Source: Paracoccaceae bacterium | GTDB taxonomy: Bacteria; Pseudomonadota; Alphaproteobacteria; Rhodobacterales; Rhodobacteraceae | Assembly (NCBI GenBank): GCA_020447005.1 | Contig: JAGRDO010000015.1 | Location: 1-42,650 of the forward strand | DNA: 42,650 nt | Reading direction: 5' to 3' | Shown here: positions 25,457-33,428 of the stretch, one piece after another | Numbering within the stretch: the stretch's first letter is position 1 | How the letters are laid out: each line of letters begins with the position of its first letter | Program-made: the position numbers and the translations under genes | Notes under the pieces: generated by a model | What the model saw: only the letters and a program-made list of their open reading frames with translations | Databases searched by the model: none | What the model was told of the DNA's origin: nothing

Positions 25457-27181
25457 ATGCAACTCGTCCGCTCTCTGCTGATCGGAAGCCTCGGCGCGGC
25501 GCTTATCGGCGTGCCGGCTGAAGCGGCGGATTTTTATGTCAAACCGCAGACCGCAGGCCCTGTCGGGGGTACGCCGCTTTCATCGATTTCGTTGCAGGCG
25601 ACGACCGATCCGCTGCTTTATCCGGAAGGCACCGACCAAAATCCGGAAGGCACCGACCAAACCACGGCGGACGAGGGCACGAGCGGCGATGTGCAGTTCC
25701 GCTCTGCCGCGACCACCGAGGTTTCGACCGCAGGCAAATGGGTCAAGGCCCGGAAGAAAAAGGGCCGGAAGAACACGACGGGTTCGACGGATACGTCGGG
25801 CGCGACCACCGCCGGCGAAACCGCAACGGGCGGGACGTCCACAGAGGGAACGTCCACCGGCGGGACATCTACCGGCGGCACTTCGACTGGCGGCACTTCG
25901 ACTGGCGGCACTTCAACTGGCGGAACCTCGACGGGCGGCACTTCTACCGGCGGAACCTCGACGGGCGGGACGACCACGGGCGGCGGGACGACTGCCGGCG
26001 GAAGCACCTGGGGCAGCTTCGATGCGCTGATGGCTTCCGGTCAGGTCAACGGCGGCGACCGCATTTTCCTGATGGACGGCTATCATGGCCCGATCGTGGT
26101 CAAGGACATGAAATTCACCTCTCCGGTGCTGATCGCGCCGGTTTCGGGCCAGACCGCCCAGGCGGATTCGATCCTGGTGATGAATTCGAGCAACGTGACG
26201 TTCAACGGGCTCAAGGTCTGGGCGACGTCGGCGAATGCCGGAAGCGGCGCGCTGATCCGCAGCTATACCAATACCAGGGATATCAACTTTACCGGGCTTG
26301 ATGTTCGCGCCGTCGCGAATTCAGGCAATTACATGAGCTGGTCGCAGACCGAATGGCTGGCCAACCAGCGCGTCGGATTTCAGGTGGACGGCACCAATAT
26401 CTCGGTCACGAAAAACCGCCTGACGGGTCTTTACCACGGCATTCTCAGCCTTGGCGGCAACGCCCTGATCGAGGAAAACATCGTCGATGGCTTTGCCGGG
26501 GACGGCATGCGCGCCCTTGGCGACAACTCCATCATCCGCCGCAACAAGGTGCAGAACTGCTTCCAGATCAACAAGAACCATGCCGATGCCTTCCAGTCGT
26601 TTTCGCGCGGGCCGACCGGCAAGCCGGGGACGGGAACCGTCCACAACCTGACCATCGAGGACAACAAGTTCTTCGAATGGGTGTCGAGCGCCAGCAATCC
26701 CTTGCGCTGCAAGCTTCAGGGCGTGGGGATGTTCGACGGGATGTTCGACGGCATCATCGTGCGGAACAACGTGATCATCAGCCGCGCCTATCACGGCATC
26801 ACCATCGCCGGTGCGCTGAATTCGCAGATCGTGAACAACACGGTGATCAGCGCGCTTGGCAAGGCCGACCGTTACCCGTGGATCAAGGTCGCGCCGCACA
26901 AGAACGGGACCTTGTCGAACAACGTCACCATCGCCAACAACATGGCGACGAATATCAAGTCGATCACCGATCCGACCCGCAATATTCTGGTCACCGACAA
27001 CGTCATCGTGAAAAGCCCGGGTGCCGAGTTCGCGTCGATTGCGCAATTCGACTATTCGCTGAAGTCGACCTCGAACGGCGCGAATACCGGGAATGCGAAA
27101 TACGCACCCGCGGATGACATCGCAGGCGTGCTGCGCCCGAGGGGCAAGGCCCCCGATATCGGAGCCTATGAAAGCTTCTGA
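25457..27181 (+). CDS. Secreted right-handed beta-helix protein with GGTST-repeat linker
   Basis: A 574-residue exported protein. Residues 1-23 form a Sec signal peptide ending in PAEA before ADFYVK. Residues 50-120 are acidic then Lys-rich (KWVKARKKKGRKN), followed by a Gly/Thr/Ser linker of ten GGTST units (about 125-174). From about 185 to the end there are beta-helix coils of the NosD/pectate-lyase type, with ladders such as NVTFNGLKVW, NALIEENIVDGF, NSIIRRNKVQNC, NLTIEDNKFFEW, GIIVRNNVIIS and SQIVNNTVIS, ending in the DIGAYESF motif common in such proteins. It may cleave, epimerise or bind a polysaccharide; catalytic residues cannot be assigned. AAGGAA precedes ATG 25457. A terminator follows. 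Confidence 0.85.
   Translation: MQLVRSLLIGSLGAALIGVPAEAADFYVKPQTAGPVGGTPLSSISLQATTDPLLYPEGTDQNPEGTDQTTADEGTSGDVQFRSAATTEVSTAGKWVKARKKKGRKNTTGSTDTSGATTAGETATGGTSTEGTSTGGTSTGGTSTGGTSTGGTSTGGTSTGGTSTGGTSTGGTTTGGGTTAGGSTWGSFDALMASGQVNGGDRIFLMDGYHGPIVVKDMKFTSPVLIAPVSGQTAQADSILVMNSSNVTFNGLKVWATSANAGSGALIRSYTNTRDINFTGLDVRAVANSGNYMSWSQTEWLANQRVGFQVDGTNISVTKNRLTGLYHGILSLGGNALIEENIVDGFAGDGMRALGDNSIIRRNKVQNCFQINKNHADAFQSFSRGPTGKPGTGTVHNLTIEDNKFFEWVSSASNPLRCKLQGVGMFDGMFDGIIVRNNVIISRAYHGITIAGALNSQIVNNTVISALGKADRYPWIKVAPHKNGTLSNNVTIANNMATNIKSITDPTRNILVTDNVIVKSPGAEFASIAQFDYSLKSTSNGANTGNAKYAPADDIAGVLRPRGKAPDIGAYESF
25621..25662. repeat. Tandem 21-bp duplication in the beta-helix gene
   Basis: Two nearly identical 21-bp units, differing at the last base, encode PEGTDQN and PEGTDQT in the N-terminal acidic region of the beta-helix protein. 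Confidence 0.9.
25829..25978. repeat. 15-bp minisatellite, ten units encoding GGTST
   Basis: Ten in-frame 15-bp units encode GGTST with few deviations (unit 2 starts EG, unit 10 ends TTT). Codons differ between units in the third position, while units 4 to 6 are almost identical, which suggests recent expansion within an older array. The linker separates the N-terminus from the beta-helix. Confidence 0.95.
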
Positions 27182-27208
27182 GCGGATGTCATCGCGATCC
27201 TGAACATG

Positions 27209-27240
27209 CGCCCCGCCACACCGGCGGGGCGTTTTCGTTT
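27209..27240 (+). terminator. Intrinsic terminator after the beta-helix gene
   Basis: A perfect 9-bp stem (CGCCCCGCC at 27209-27217 and GGCGGGGCG at 27223-27231) with a five-base loop is followed by TTTTCGTTT. It ends exactly at the stop codon of the convergent GT2 gene. Confidence 0.9.
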
Positions 27241-28112
27241 CAGATCTGTCCGCCAAATGCCTGGCGCAGCATCCACCAGGCGCGGCGGCACCGCATCGAG
27301 ATAAGGGCCGCCGCCCCGCTGGCCCGTTCCGCGCCGCCCGACAGCCGCGGGCTGGCGACGAGTTTCGGCAGATGGGCGAGTGCGCTCAGCGCCACGACCG
27401 GTGCCCGCGCCGCCCAGAGCACACGCCCGGTCAGCCCCGGGTGGCGGGTCTGGTGCAATGCGAACATCTCGCGCGTGATCCGGCGCCACTTGCGGTCGAG
27501 TGCCGGCATGTCCGACCGGGTCGGATGGCTGACGCGAAGGTTTTCGTCCAGCGCTATGCGAAAGCCCTTGGCGCGGGCACGAAGGCACCATTCGGCATCT
27601 TCCGACAGCCCGTCGATGAACGGCCCCACCGCATCGAAGACAGTCCGCGATGTCAAAAGGTTGGCGGTGACCGAAAAGTGCTTTTTCTCGATATAATCCC
27701 GGTAGTTGAAGGCAAAGACCGTCTCGAAGGCCTGCGCGCCGCTGCGCGGCGGCGGCGTCTCGTCGAAGACATCGATCGCGCCGCCGACGATATCGGCGGC
27801 GCCGCATCCCGCCTGCGCGGCCGAAAGCCAGTCCGGTGCCGGCACGCAATCGGCGTCGAGAAAGAACACCCACGGCGCGGTTGTTTCGGCCACCCCGCGA
27901 TTGCGGGCATTCGCGGCGCCCTTCATGGGTTCATGCAGCAGCCGCACCGCCGGAAAGTCCGCAGACACCCAGCCTGTCGGTTCGGTCGAACCGTTGTCGA
28001 CGACCACCACCTCGGCCGTGCCGATGCCGGGCGCGAACAGCGCCCCGAGGCAGCGCCGCAAACGGGCCGTGTCATTGAAATGCGGAATGATCACCGCGTG
28101 GCTGGGAATCAT
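27240..28112 (-). CDS. GT2-family glycosyltransferase (GT-A fold)
   Basis: A 290-residue family 2 glycosyltransferase. It shows the opening HAVIIPHFNDTARLRRCL, the nucleotide-binding VVVVDNGSTEP (Asp39), KGAANARNRG (64-73), and the metal-binding DAD at 86-88 in FFLDADCVPAPDW. Later GLSEDAEWCLRARAKGF carries the ED/W acceptor-site pattern. There are no transmembrane helices, so it probably works on the cytoplasmic face on a lipid-linked sugar. Its place in the polysaccharide island suggests capsule or exopolysaccharide assembly. Donor and linkage are unknown. Confidence 0.88.
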   Translation of the reverse strand: MIPSHAVIIPHFNDTARLRRCLGALFAPGIGTAEVVVVDNGSTEPTGWVSADFPAVRLLHEPMKGAANARNRGVAETTAPWVFFLDADCVPAPDWLSAAQAGCGAADIVGGAIDVFDETPPPRSGAQAFETVFAFNYRDYIEKKHFSVTANLLTSRTVFDAVGPFIDGLSEDAEWCLRARAKGFRIALDENLRVSHPTRSDMPALDRKWRRITREMFALHQTRHPGLTGRVLWAARAPVVALSALAHLPKLVASPRLSGGAERASGAAALISMRCRRAWWMLRQAFGGQI

Positions 28113-28273
28113 CTGCTGTCCGTTCTGTGCCCTGCGATCAAAAACCCGAAATCAACAGCTAGCCGTTTCCCCCTGCGGGCTCCACCCGGCGCGGCCAACT
28201 GGCGCGGCGCATGAAACAAAATCAGCAAAATCCGTCGATTAGCGTCCGGCCATGATCGATCTTTTTTCATGAA

Positions 28274-28290
28274 TTGGCAACAATACCGCT
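28274..28290 (+). promoter_or_regulatory. Candidate sigma-54 promoter core for the VPLPA-CTERM gene
   Basis: TTGGCA and GCT are placed so that GG (28276-28277) and GC (28288-28289) are exactly 10 bases apart, the spacing required at -24/-12. The -12 side (CCGCT) matches the consensus less well. PEP-CTERM protein genes in some other proteobacteria depend on RpoN with PrsK/PrsR. Confidence 0.35.
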
Positions 28291-28327
28291 CGGAGCTGCC
28301 CAGTGTTCCTAACTCGTCAGGTTTGAA

Positions 28328-28340
28328 CAACCTTAGGTTG
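28328..28340. promoter_or_regulatory. Palindrome, candidate operator upstream of VPLPA-CTERM gene
   Basis: CAACCT and AGGTTG form perfect inverted arms around a single T, about 125 bp before the start codon. The size suits a dimeric regulator half-site pair, but no binding protein can be named. Confidence 0.3.
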
Positions 28341-28464
28341 CAGATTGTGCTCCCGAGCCGAAAAACCGGAGGAATGTGGCGATTCTGTGTTCCGTCCGCC
28401 GGGAGTTGTGATATTGTCGTCCTTGGGTTTGTATTTGAATTTCGGAACACTTGAAGGGGTGGTT

Positions 28465-29127
28465 ATGTTGGGTATGAAATGGGTCGCCGGCGCCATTGCC
28501 GGGATCACCATGGCACTCGGGGCCTCTGCGTCCAGTGCATATGTGATCGATTTTACCAGCGCGTCGACCGGGCACACCGGCACATTGTTCAACGGCAATG
28601 TGACCTGGACCATGACGGCGAGCGGTATTTTGAACAATTCGCAGGCGTTTGACGGAAACTCGGCTCCGTCCGGCACCGGCCTGTCGTTCCAGACGGACGG
28701 CTACGGTGTTGGCGCGCATGACGACGAGATCACGAACTTCAACGGCAAGCGGCAGGAATGGATCAAGGTCTCGTTCAGCTCGGCCGTGATGGTGGACGCG
28801 ATCTATTTCCTCGATCTTTTCGTCGCCAAGGACCAGAGCTCGCTTGAAATCGGTCAGGCCTCGATCAACGGCGGCTTCCCGATCATCTCGCTCTTCGCGA
28901 CCGATGTCGCGGGTTCCGGCGCTCCGGGCTTTGTCGGCGCGACCTTCGGGCCGATTTCCGTGACCGAGATTTTCTTCACGGTCCTTTCGTCGAACGACAA
29001 TGTCGGCTTTGCCGATGGCGCGCTGGCTGGCATCGGTATCGCACCGGTTCCGCTTCCGGCCGCCGGGCTGATGCTGATCGCCGGTCTTGGCGGCATCGCC
29101 GCCCTGCGTCGGCGCCGCAAGGCCTGA
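28465..29127 (+). CDS. VPLPA-CTERM sorting-signal surface protein
   Basis: A 220-residue exported protein. An N-terminal signal peptide (WVAGAIAGITMALGASASSA) is followed by a beta-rich domain with no named family that I recognise, and the C-terminus is a textbook VPLPA-CTERM tripartite signal: VPLPAAGLM, a hydrophobic helix, and RRRRKA. In Rhodobacteraceae such proteins are processed by exosortase XrtD and are usually tied to exopolysaccharide production. No exosortase gene is in the window. GAAGGGG precedes ATG 28465, and a strong terminator follows the gene. Its location beside glycosyltransferases supports a role in the extracellular matrix. Confidence 0.9.
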   Translation: MLGMKWVAGAIAGITMALGASASSAYVIDFTSASTGHTGTLFNGNVTWTMTASGILNNSQAFDGNSAPSGTGLSFQTDGYGVGAHDDEITNFNGKRQEWIKVSFSSAVMVDAIYFLDLFVAKDQSSLEIGQASINGGFPIISLFATDVAGSGAPGFVGATFGPISVTEIFFTVLSSNDNVGFADGALAGIGIAPVPLPAAGLMLIAGLGGIAALRRRRKA

Positions 29128-29148
29128 AACCGAGAAGACCCCTTCTGG

Positions 29149-29180
29149 AAAGGCCGGGCCAGCGCCCGGCCTTTCTGTTT
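29149..29180 (+). terminator. Intrinsic terminator after the VPLPA-CTERM gene
   Basis: A perfect 11-bp stem (AAAGGCCGGGC at 29149-29159 and GCCCGGCCTTT at 29164-29174) with a four-base loop and a T-rich tail. Confidence 0.9.
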
Positions 29181-29302
29181 CCGCACCCCGGCCTTCGGCG
29201 GAAGACCGATATCGCGGGTGGCCCGGCCAACTCTTTTCTTGCCCCAAGACGGGTCATGGTCTAACTGGCACTGGCTTTGGCAAGCCGGAGGCGAGATCTG
29301 GA

Positions 29303-29692
29303 ATGCAACAGTTCGAATACAAGGTGGTGCCTGCACCCGAGCGGGCCGACAAGGTCAAGGGCGCGAAAACCCCCGAGGAACGCTTTGCCCAGACCGTCGC
29401 CGAAATCCTGAATTCGCTTGGCAAGGATGGCTGGGAATACCAGCGCACCGACACATTGCCGTCGAGCGAGCGCAGCGGGCTGACAAGGCGGGCGACGGTC
29501 TATCGAAGCTTGCTGATTTTCCGTCGCGTCAAAGCAGCCGATGCCGGAGAAGCCGAACGCAAGATCGAGACCAGGGCAACAGCGGGCAAGACGCCGACGA
29601 TCCGGGCCTCGAAGGCCGAACCGGAGGCCGCGCCACCGGTACCGGCCCCGTCGGTCGGCGTGAAGACCGGCACGAAAGCCGACGCGGAATAG
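29303..29692 (+). CDS. DUF4177-like small protein, paralog 1
   Basis: A 129-residue protein. The first 75 residues carry the DUF4177-like pattern QFEYKVVPAP, a central helix (FAQTVAEILNSLGKDGWEYQRTDTLPS) and a closing strand YRSLLIFRR. The rest is Ala/Pro/Lys-rich and probably disordered. Function is unknown. The second plus-strand gene downstream (29982) shares the same core, so the two are paralogs. I start at ATG 29303; the frame is open further left, but overlaps the preceding terminator. Confidence 0.75.
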   Translation: MQQFEYKVVPAPERADKVKGAKTPEERFAQTVAEILNSLGKDGWEYQRTDTLPSSERSGLTRRATVYRSLLIFRRVKAADAGEAERKIETRATAGKTPTIRASKAEPEAAPPVPAPSVGVKTGTKADAE

Positions 29693-29981
29693 CGCCGCGC
29701 CCCGAGCGGGCCCGGCGAGTCGCGCGCGCACCGTTTTTGCGACTGTGACGGGCGGAAGGACAATTCGACCTGCACAGACCTTTTGTCAGCGCCGCGTTGA
29801 TAGCCGAAACCTGCATGGGCGCGTCAGGGGCGATTATTTTTTCCATTATTTTTCAGACGGTTAAAAGACACACAAGACGGTTGCGCCCGATTTTGCACAT
29901 ATCCGCGCCGCAGTTTGGACACATTTGACTTGCGCGCGCGCGGCCCTCTTCCCAAGCTGAAGCTCTTGGTGGGGGACTAAG
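29693..29981. promoter_or_regulatory. Intergenic region with AT-rich block and AGACGGTT direct repeat
   Basis: About 290 bp without a gene. The block 29831-29890 is very A/T-rich for this genome, and AGACGGTT occurs twice 20 bp apart (29855-29862 and 29875-29882), the same face of the helix. It probably contains the promoter of paralog 2. Confidence 0.35.
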
Positions 29982-30359
29982 ATGTTTGAATATAAATTTA
30001 TGCCTGCCCCTCGGCAGGTAAGCCGAGAGGATCGGCTTGTGAATGACTGGAATGAGTTGCCGGCATCCATGGACAGCGAGGTAAACCTGCTGGCCGGGGG
30101 CGGATGGGAATACCTTCGGACCGACAGGCTGCCAGTCCGCAAACGCAGGTTTCTGTTCCTGCATTCGACAACCTATCACGATGTCATGGTGTTTCGCCGC
30201 GCAATGACCGGACCAAGGCTGGTTGAAGTGGCGCCGGAACCTGCGGCCGAAGCGAATATCCGCCCGCGCCGCGTGGTCGCCAAGCGGCGTCCGGGGATGC
30301 GCCCGAACCTGTCCTCGGTTCAGACCGGCGCGGCGCAGCCGGTACGCATGGCGAACTGA
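29982..30359 (+). CDS. DUF4177-like small protein, paralog 2
   Basis: A 125-residue protein whose opening FEYKFMPAPRQ and motif GGWEYLRTDRLPV match paralog 1 (FEYK..PAP, DGWEYQRTDTLP). The C-terminal 50 residues are basic and unlike the other copy. Function is unknown; the shared Trp-Glu-Tyr core suggests a small beta-alpha fold. The preceding 290 bp is strikingly AT-rich, so it probably has its own promoter separate from paralog 1. The next gene downstream encodes a J-domain protein. Confidence 0.72.
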   Translation: MFEYKFMPAPRQVSREDRLVNDWNELPASMDSEVNLLAGGGWEYLRTDRLPVRKRRFLFLHSTTYHDVMVFRRAMTGPRLVEVAPEPAAEANIRPRRVVAKRRPGMRPNLSSVQTGAAQPVRMAN

Positions 30360-30529
30360 CCGGGCTTCGGCGCCCGGACCCTGGCGCACCCGAATTCCCG
30401 GTTTCGCGCCAAATATCGCATGCGGCGGCGACGCGGATGCTTTTTTTCGCGTTGCCCCCTTCAACGTGGCGCGAAAAAGCCTAAACTCTGGACCCCGACT
30501 CGTGAAACGGAAATGTCCAGGGCCAGGAA

Positions 30530-31156
30530 ATGACAAGACCCGATCCTTTCGGCTTCAATATCTCGGCAGCGTCCGACAAGAAGCGCCGCGCCAAGGGCCG
30601 GCGGGGGATGTCAGGCGCCTTTGAGACATCGACCCGTGCCTGCGATCACGCGGGATGCGAAAACGCGGGCCAGTACCGCGCGCCGAAATCCCCCGACCAG
30701 CTGGAAGACTTCTTCTGGTTCTGTCAGGACCACGTGCGCGAATACAATCTGAAATGGAACTTCTTTCAGGGCCAGACCGACGAGGATTTCCAGTCGTTTC
30801 TGGACAAGGACCGGGTCTGGGGCCGCGAGACCAAGCCCTTTGGCAATCGCGGCGAGGAAGACCGCGCATGGGCGCGTCTTGGCGTCGATGACCCCATGGA
30901 GATCCTCGGTTCGAACGCGACGCGCAACCCCGGCCGCTCGGTCGGGCGCAAGCTGCCACCGACGGAACGCCGCGCGCTCGATATTCTCGAAGCCAAGGAA
31001 ACCTGGACCAAGATCGAGATCCGCAAGCAGTACAAGAGCCTTGTCAAGGATCTGCATCCCGACATGAACGGGGGCAATCGCGACGACGAGGACCGGCTGC
31101 AGGAAGTGGTCTGGGCCTGGGATCAGATCAAGGACAGCCGGAATTTTCAGGGCTGA
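30530..31156 (+). CDS. J-domain protein with N-terminal Cys cluster
   Basis: A 208-residue DnaJ-type co-chaperone. The J domain is at the C-terminus (about 148-205), with helix II IRKQYKSLVKDLHP, the Hsp70-contacting HPD at residues 176-178, and helix III DRLQEVVWAWDQIKD. The N-terminal 100 residues hold CDHAGC (38-43) and FCQDH (64-68), a possible zinc site of three Cys and one His. There is no G/F-rich region, so it is a type III JDP rather than DnaJ proper. The client is unknown. AGGA precedes ATG 30530. Confidence 0.88.
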   Translation: MTRPDPFGFNISAASDKKRRAKGRRGMSGAFETSTRACDHAGCENAGQYRAPKSPDQLEDFFWFCQDHVREYNLKWNFFQGQTDEDFQSFLDKDRVWGRETKPFGNRGEEDRAWARLGVDDPMEILGSNATRNPGRSVGRKLPPTERRALDILEAKETWTKIEIRKQYKSLVKDLHPDMNGGNRDDEDRLQEVVWAWDQIKDSRNFQG

Positions 31157-31258
31157 GCCGCTGGCCTGCCGGCCCCGCCGGATTGGCACGAATACAATAT
31201 CACATTTGACACCGGGACATGGCGGGCCGAGAACGGGGCGGCAGCCCGGGGGTTTATC

Positions 31259-32497
31259 ATGCAGGCACAATCGCGACTGGTCACGCCGATCCTGATCGGT
31301 GGCTGCGTGATCATCATGCTGGGTTTCGCCATCAGGGCAAGCTTCGGTGTCTTTCAGATTCCGATTGCGTCCGAGTTCGGCTGGCCGCGGGCGGAATTCA
31401 GCCTTGCCATCGCGATCCAGAACCTTGCATGGGGTATCGGGCAGCCGATCTTCGGCGCGCTGGCGGAAAGGTTCGGAGACAGACGGGCCATCATCGCCGG
31501 GGCGATCTTTTATGCCGCCGGGCTTGTCCTGTCGGCCTATGCGGTGACCCCGGGACAGCTTCAGCTTTTGGAAGTTCTGGTCGGCTTCGGCATCGCGGGG
31601 ACGGGGTTCGGCGTCATCCTGGCGGTGGTGGGCAGGGCGGCGAGCGCGGAACACCGGTCGCTGGCCCTGGGCATCGCCACGGCGGCGGGTTCGGCCGGGC
31701 AGGTCATCGGCGCGCCCTTTGCCGAATTGCTGCTGGCGCATTACCCGTGGCAGACCGTGTTCCTGATCTTCGCGGCCGTCATCCTGTCGGCACTTCTGGT
31801 GCTGCCGATGATCCGCGCGCCCGCCCCGGCCACACGGGCCGAGCTGGAAGAAAGCATGGGCAAAGTGCTGTTGAAGGCCGTGCGCGACCCTTCCTTCACG
31901 CTGATTTTCGTTGGCTTTTTCTCCTGCGGTTATCAGTTGGGCTTCATCACCGCGCATTTCCCCGCCTTCGTGACCGAGATGTGCGGTGCGATCGATCCTT
32001 CCGGCACGCTTGCCGCGCTGGGGGTATCGTCGACATCCGCCCTTGGCGCGATGTCGATTTCGCTGATCGGGCTGGCCAATATCGTCGGCTCGATCTCATC
32101 GGGCTGGCTGGGCAAGCGCTATTCCAAGAAATACCTGCTGGCGGCGATCTATACCGGGCGCACGCTGGTCGCGGCCGCATTCATCCTGACACCGATGACC
32201 CCGGCGACGGTCATTCTGTTTTCGGTCTCGATGGGGGCGCTTTGGCTGGCCACCGTGCCGCTGACCTCGGGCCTTGTCGCGCAGATCTACGGGTTGCGTT
32301 ACATGGGAACGCTTTACGGGATCGTCTTCTTTTCGCATCAGCTTGGCAGCTTTGTCGGCGTCTGGCTGGGCGGGCGGTTGTATGATGCCTATGGCAGCTA
32401 TACCGCCGTCTGGTGGATCGGTGTCGCGGTGGGCGCGTTTTCGGCCATCGTGCACCTGCCGGTCAGAGAGCAGGCGCTGGAGGCGCGGCCGGCGTGA
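31259..32497 (+). CDS. Major facilitator superfamily transporter
   Basis: A 412-residue polytopic protein with about twelve hydrophobic segments. The MFS loop 2-3 motif is seen as FGALAERFGDRRAI (residues 65-78), with a partial repeat in the second half around GWLGKRYSKKYL. The overall pattern resembles monocarboxylate or oxalate/formate antiporter types; the substrate is not predictable. A GGGGG stretch precedes ATG 31259. It is a single plus-strand gene, converging on the ornithine-cyclodeaminase-family gene with 19 bp between. Confidence 0.88.
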   Translation: MQAQSRLVTPILIGGCVIIMLGFAIRASFGVFQIPIASEFGWPRAEFSLAIAIQNLAWGIGQPIFGALAERFGDRRAIIAGAIFYAAGLVLSAYAVTPGQLQLLEVLVGFGIAGTGFGVILAVVGRAASAEHRSLALGIATAAGSAGQVIGAPFAELLLAHYPWQTVFLIFAAVILSALLVLPMIRAPAPATRAELEESMGKVLLKAVRDPSFTLIFVGFFSCGYQLGFITAHFPAFVTEMCGAIDPSGTLAALGVSSTSALGAMSISLIGLANIVGSISSGWLGKRYSKKYLLAAIYTGRTLVAAAFILTPMTPATVILFSVSMGALWLATVPLTSGLVAQIYGLRYMGTLYGIVFFSHQLGSFVGVWLGGRLYDAYGSYTAVWWIGVAVGAFSAIVHLPVREQALEARPA

Positions 32498-32516
32498 TGG
32501 CCCCGCCGTCCCCCGG

Positions 32517-33428
32517 TCAGCTTCCGACGGCGTCAAGGATATAGCGCGCGGTCATCAGATCGAGATGCGCGCCGCCGCCGTTCTTGGCCACGGTGATCTC
32601 ATCGTCTGAGCCGCGCTGGAAACGGCCCGAATCGAGATCGTAGAAATCGGCAAGGATATCGGATTCGGATATCGCGCCCGAGGCGATCGGGTGCATGATC
32701 TCGCCGATATGGCCGATGGTGGTCGCGCGGGCATCGACGAAGACACGGGCCCGGCGCATCACCGCATCGTCGCATTCGCGCATGTCGGGGCGATAGGCGC
32801 CGATCAGGTCAAGATGCGTGCCCGGCCGAAGCCATTCGCCGCGGATCAGGGGTTCGGTTGCCATTGTCGCCGTCGCGACGATGTCGGCCTTGCGGATGGC
32901 GCTCTCCAGATCCGGCTCTACCGTCGCGCCCGTCACCCTGGCAAAGGCGCTGGCGCTGGCGGGTGTGCGCGTCCAGATGTGGAACCGGGCCTTGGGGAAG
33001 GCGGCACGGTAGGCCTCGGTCATCGACTGGGCGACGGTCCCGGCGCCGACGAGAAGGATCGTTTCGCTGTCGGGCCGCGCAAGCCGGCGCGCCGCCAGAA
33101 GACTGTCGGCGGCGGTCTTCCATTTCGTCACCAGCGCGAAGTCGAGAAACGCTTCGGGAATCCCGGTCCTGTCCGCGAAAAGCGCCACGACGCCATGAAG
33201 GTTCGGCTGGCCGAGGCTTTGGTTTCCCGGAAAGATCGTCGCCGATTTGAGCGCAAGGCCCATGCCGTCGATCCAGGCCGACCGGGTGAGCATGGTGTCG
33301 GTCCCGCGCCGCAGGACCGTATCGCCGACTTCGGCTTTCGGCAGGCGGTGCCCGGCGACCATGGCCTCGGTCAGCGCGATCCAGTCGAGCTTTGCTTCGG
33401 CCTCTGGCCCGATGGTGGTGACGGTCAT
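32517..33428 (-). CDS. Ornithine cyclodeaminase/mu-crystallin family protein
   Basis: A 303-residue NAD(P)-dependent family that includes ornithine cyclodeaminase, alanine dehydrogenase and ketimine reductases. The substrate-site Lys61 in LALKSATIFPGN is present, and the Rossmann motif VGAGTVAQSM begins at residue 127. Further marks are IVATATMATEPLI and GTHLDLIGAYRPDMRE. Which reaction it carries out cannot be stated. Its ATG overlaps the stop of the upstream HAD gene (ATGA), indicating translational coupling. Confidence 0.87.
   Translation of the reverse strand: MTVTTIGPEAEAKLDWIALTEAMVAGHRLPKAEVGDTVLRRGTDTMLTRSAWIDGMGLALKSATIFPGNQSLGQPNLHGVVALFADRTGIPEAFLDFALVTKWKTAADSLLAARRLARPDSETILLVGAGTVAQSMTEAYRAAFPKARFHIWTRTPASASAFARVTGATVEPDLESAIRKADIVATATMATEPLIRGEWLRPGTHLDLIGAYRPDMRECDDAVMRRARVFVDARATTIGHIGEIMHPIASGAISESDILADFYDLDSGRFQRGSDDEITVAKNGGGAHLDLMTARYILDAVGS

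Larger units (their letters stand above)
28113..28464. promoter_or_regulatory. Intergenic region upstream of the VPLPA-CTERM gene
   Basis: About 350 bp without a coding frame, richer in A and T than its surroundings. It contains a candidate sigma-54 promoter core at 28274-28290 and a perfect 6-1-6 palindrome CAACCTTAGGTTG at 28328-28340, each listed or discussed separately. It should also hold the GT2 promoter. Confidence 0.5.

Noticed and set aside
25829-25978. CRISPR-like short regular repeats
   Set aside because: Units are contiguous without spacers, multiple of three in length and encode a repeated peptide inside a gene.
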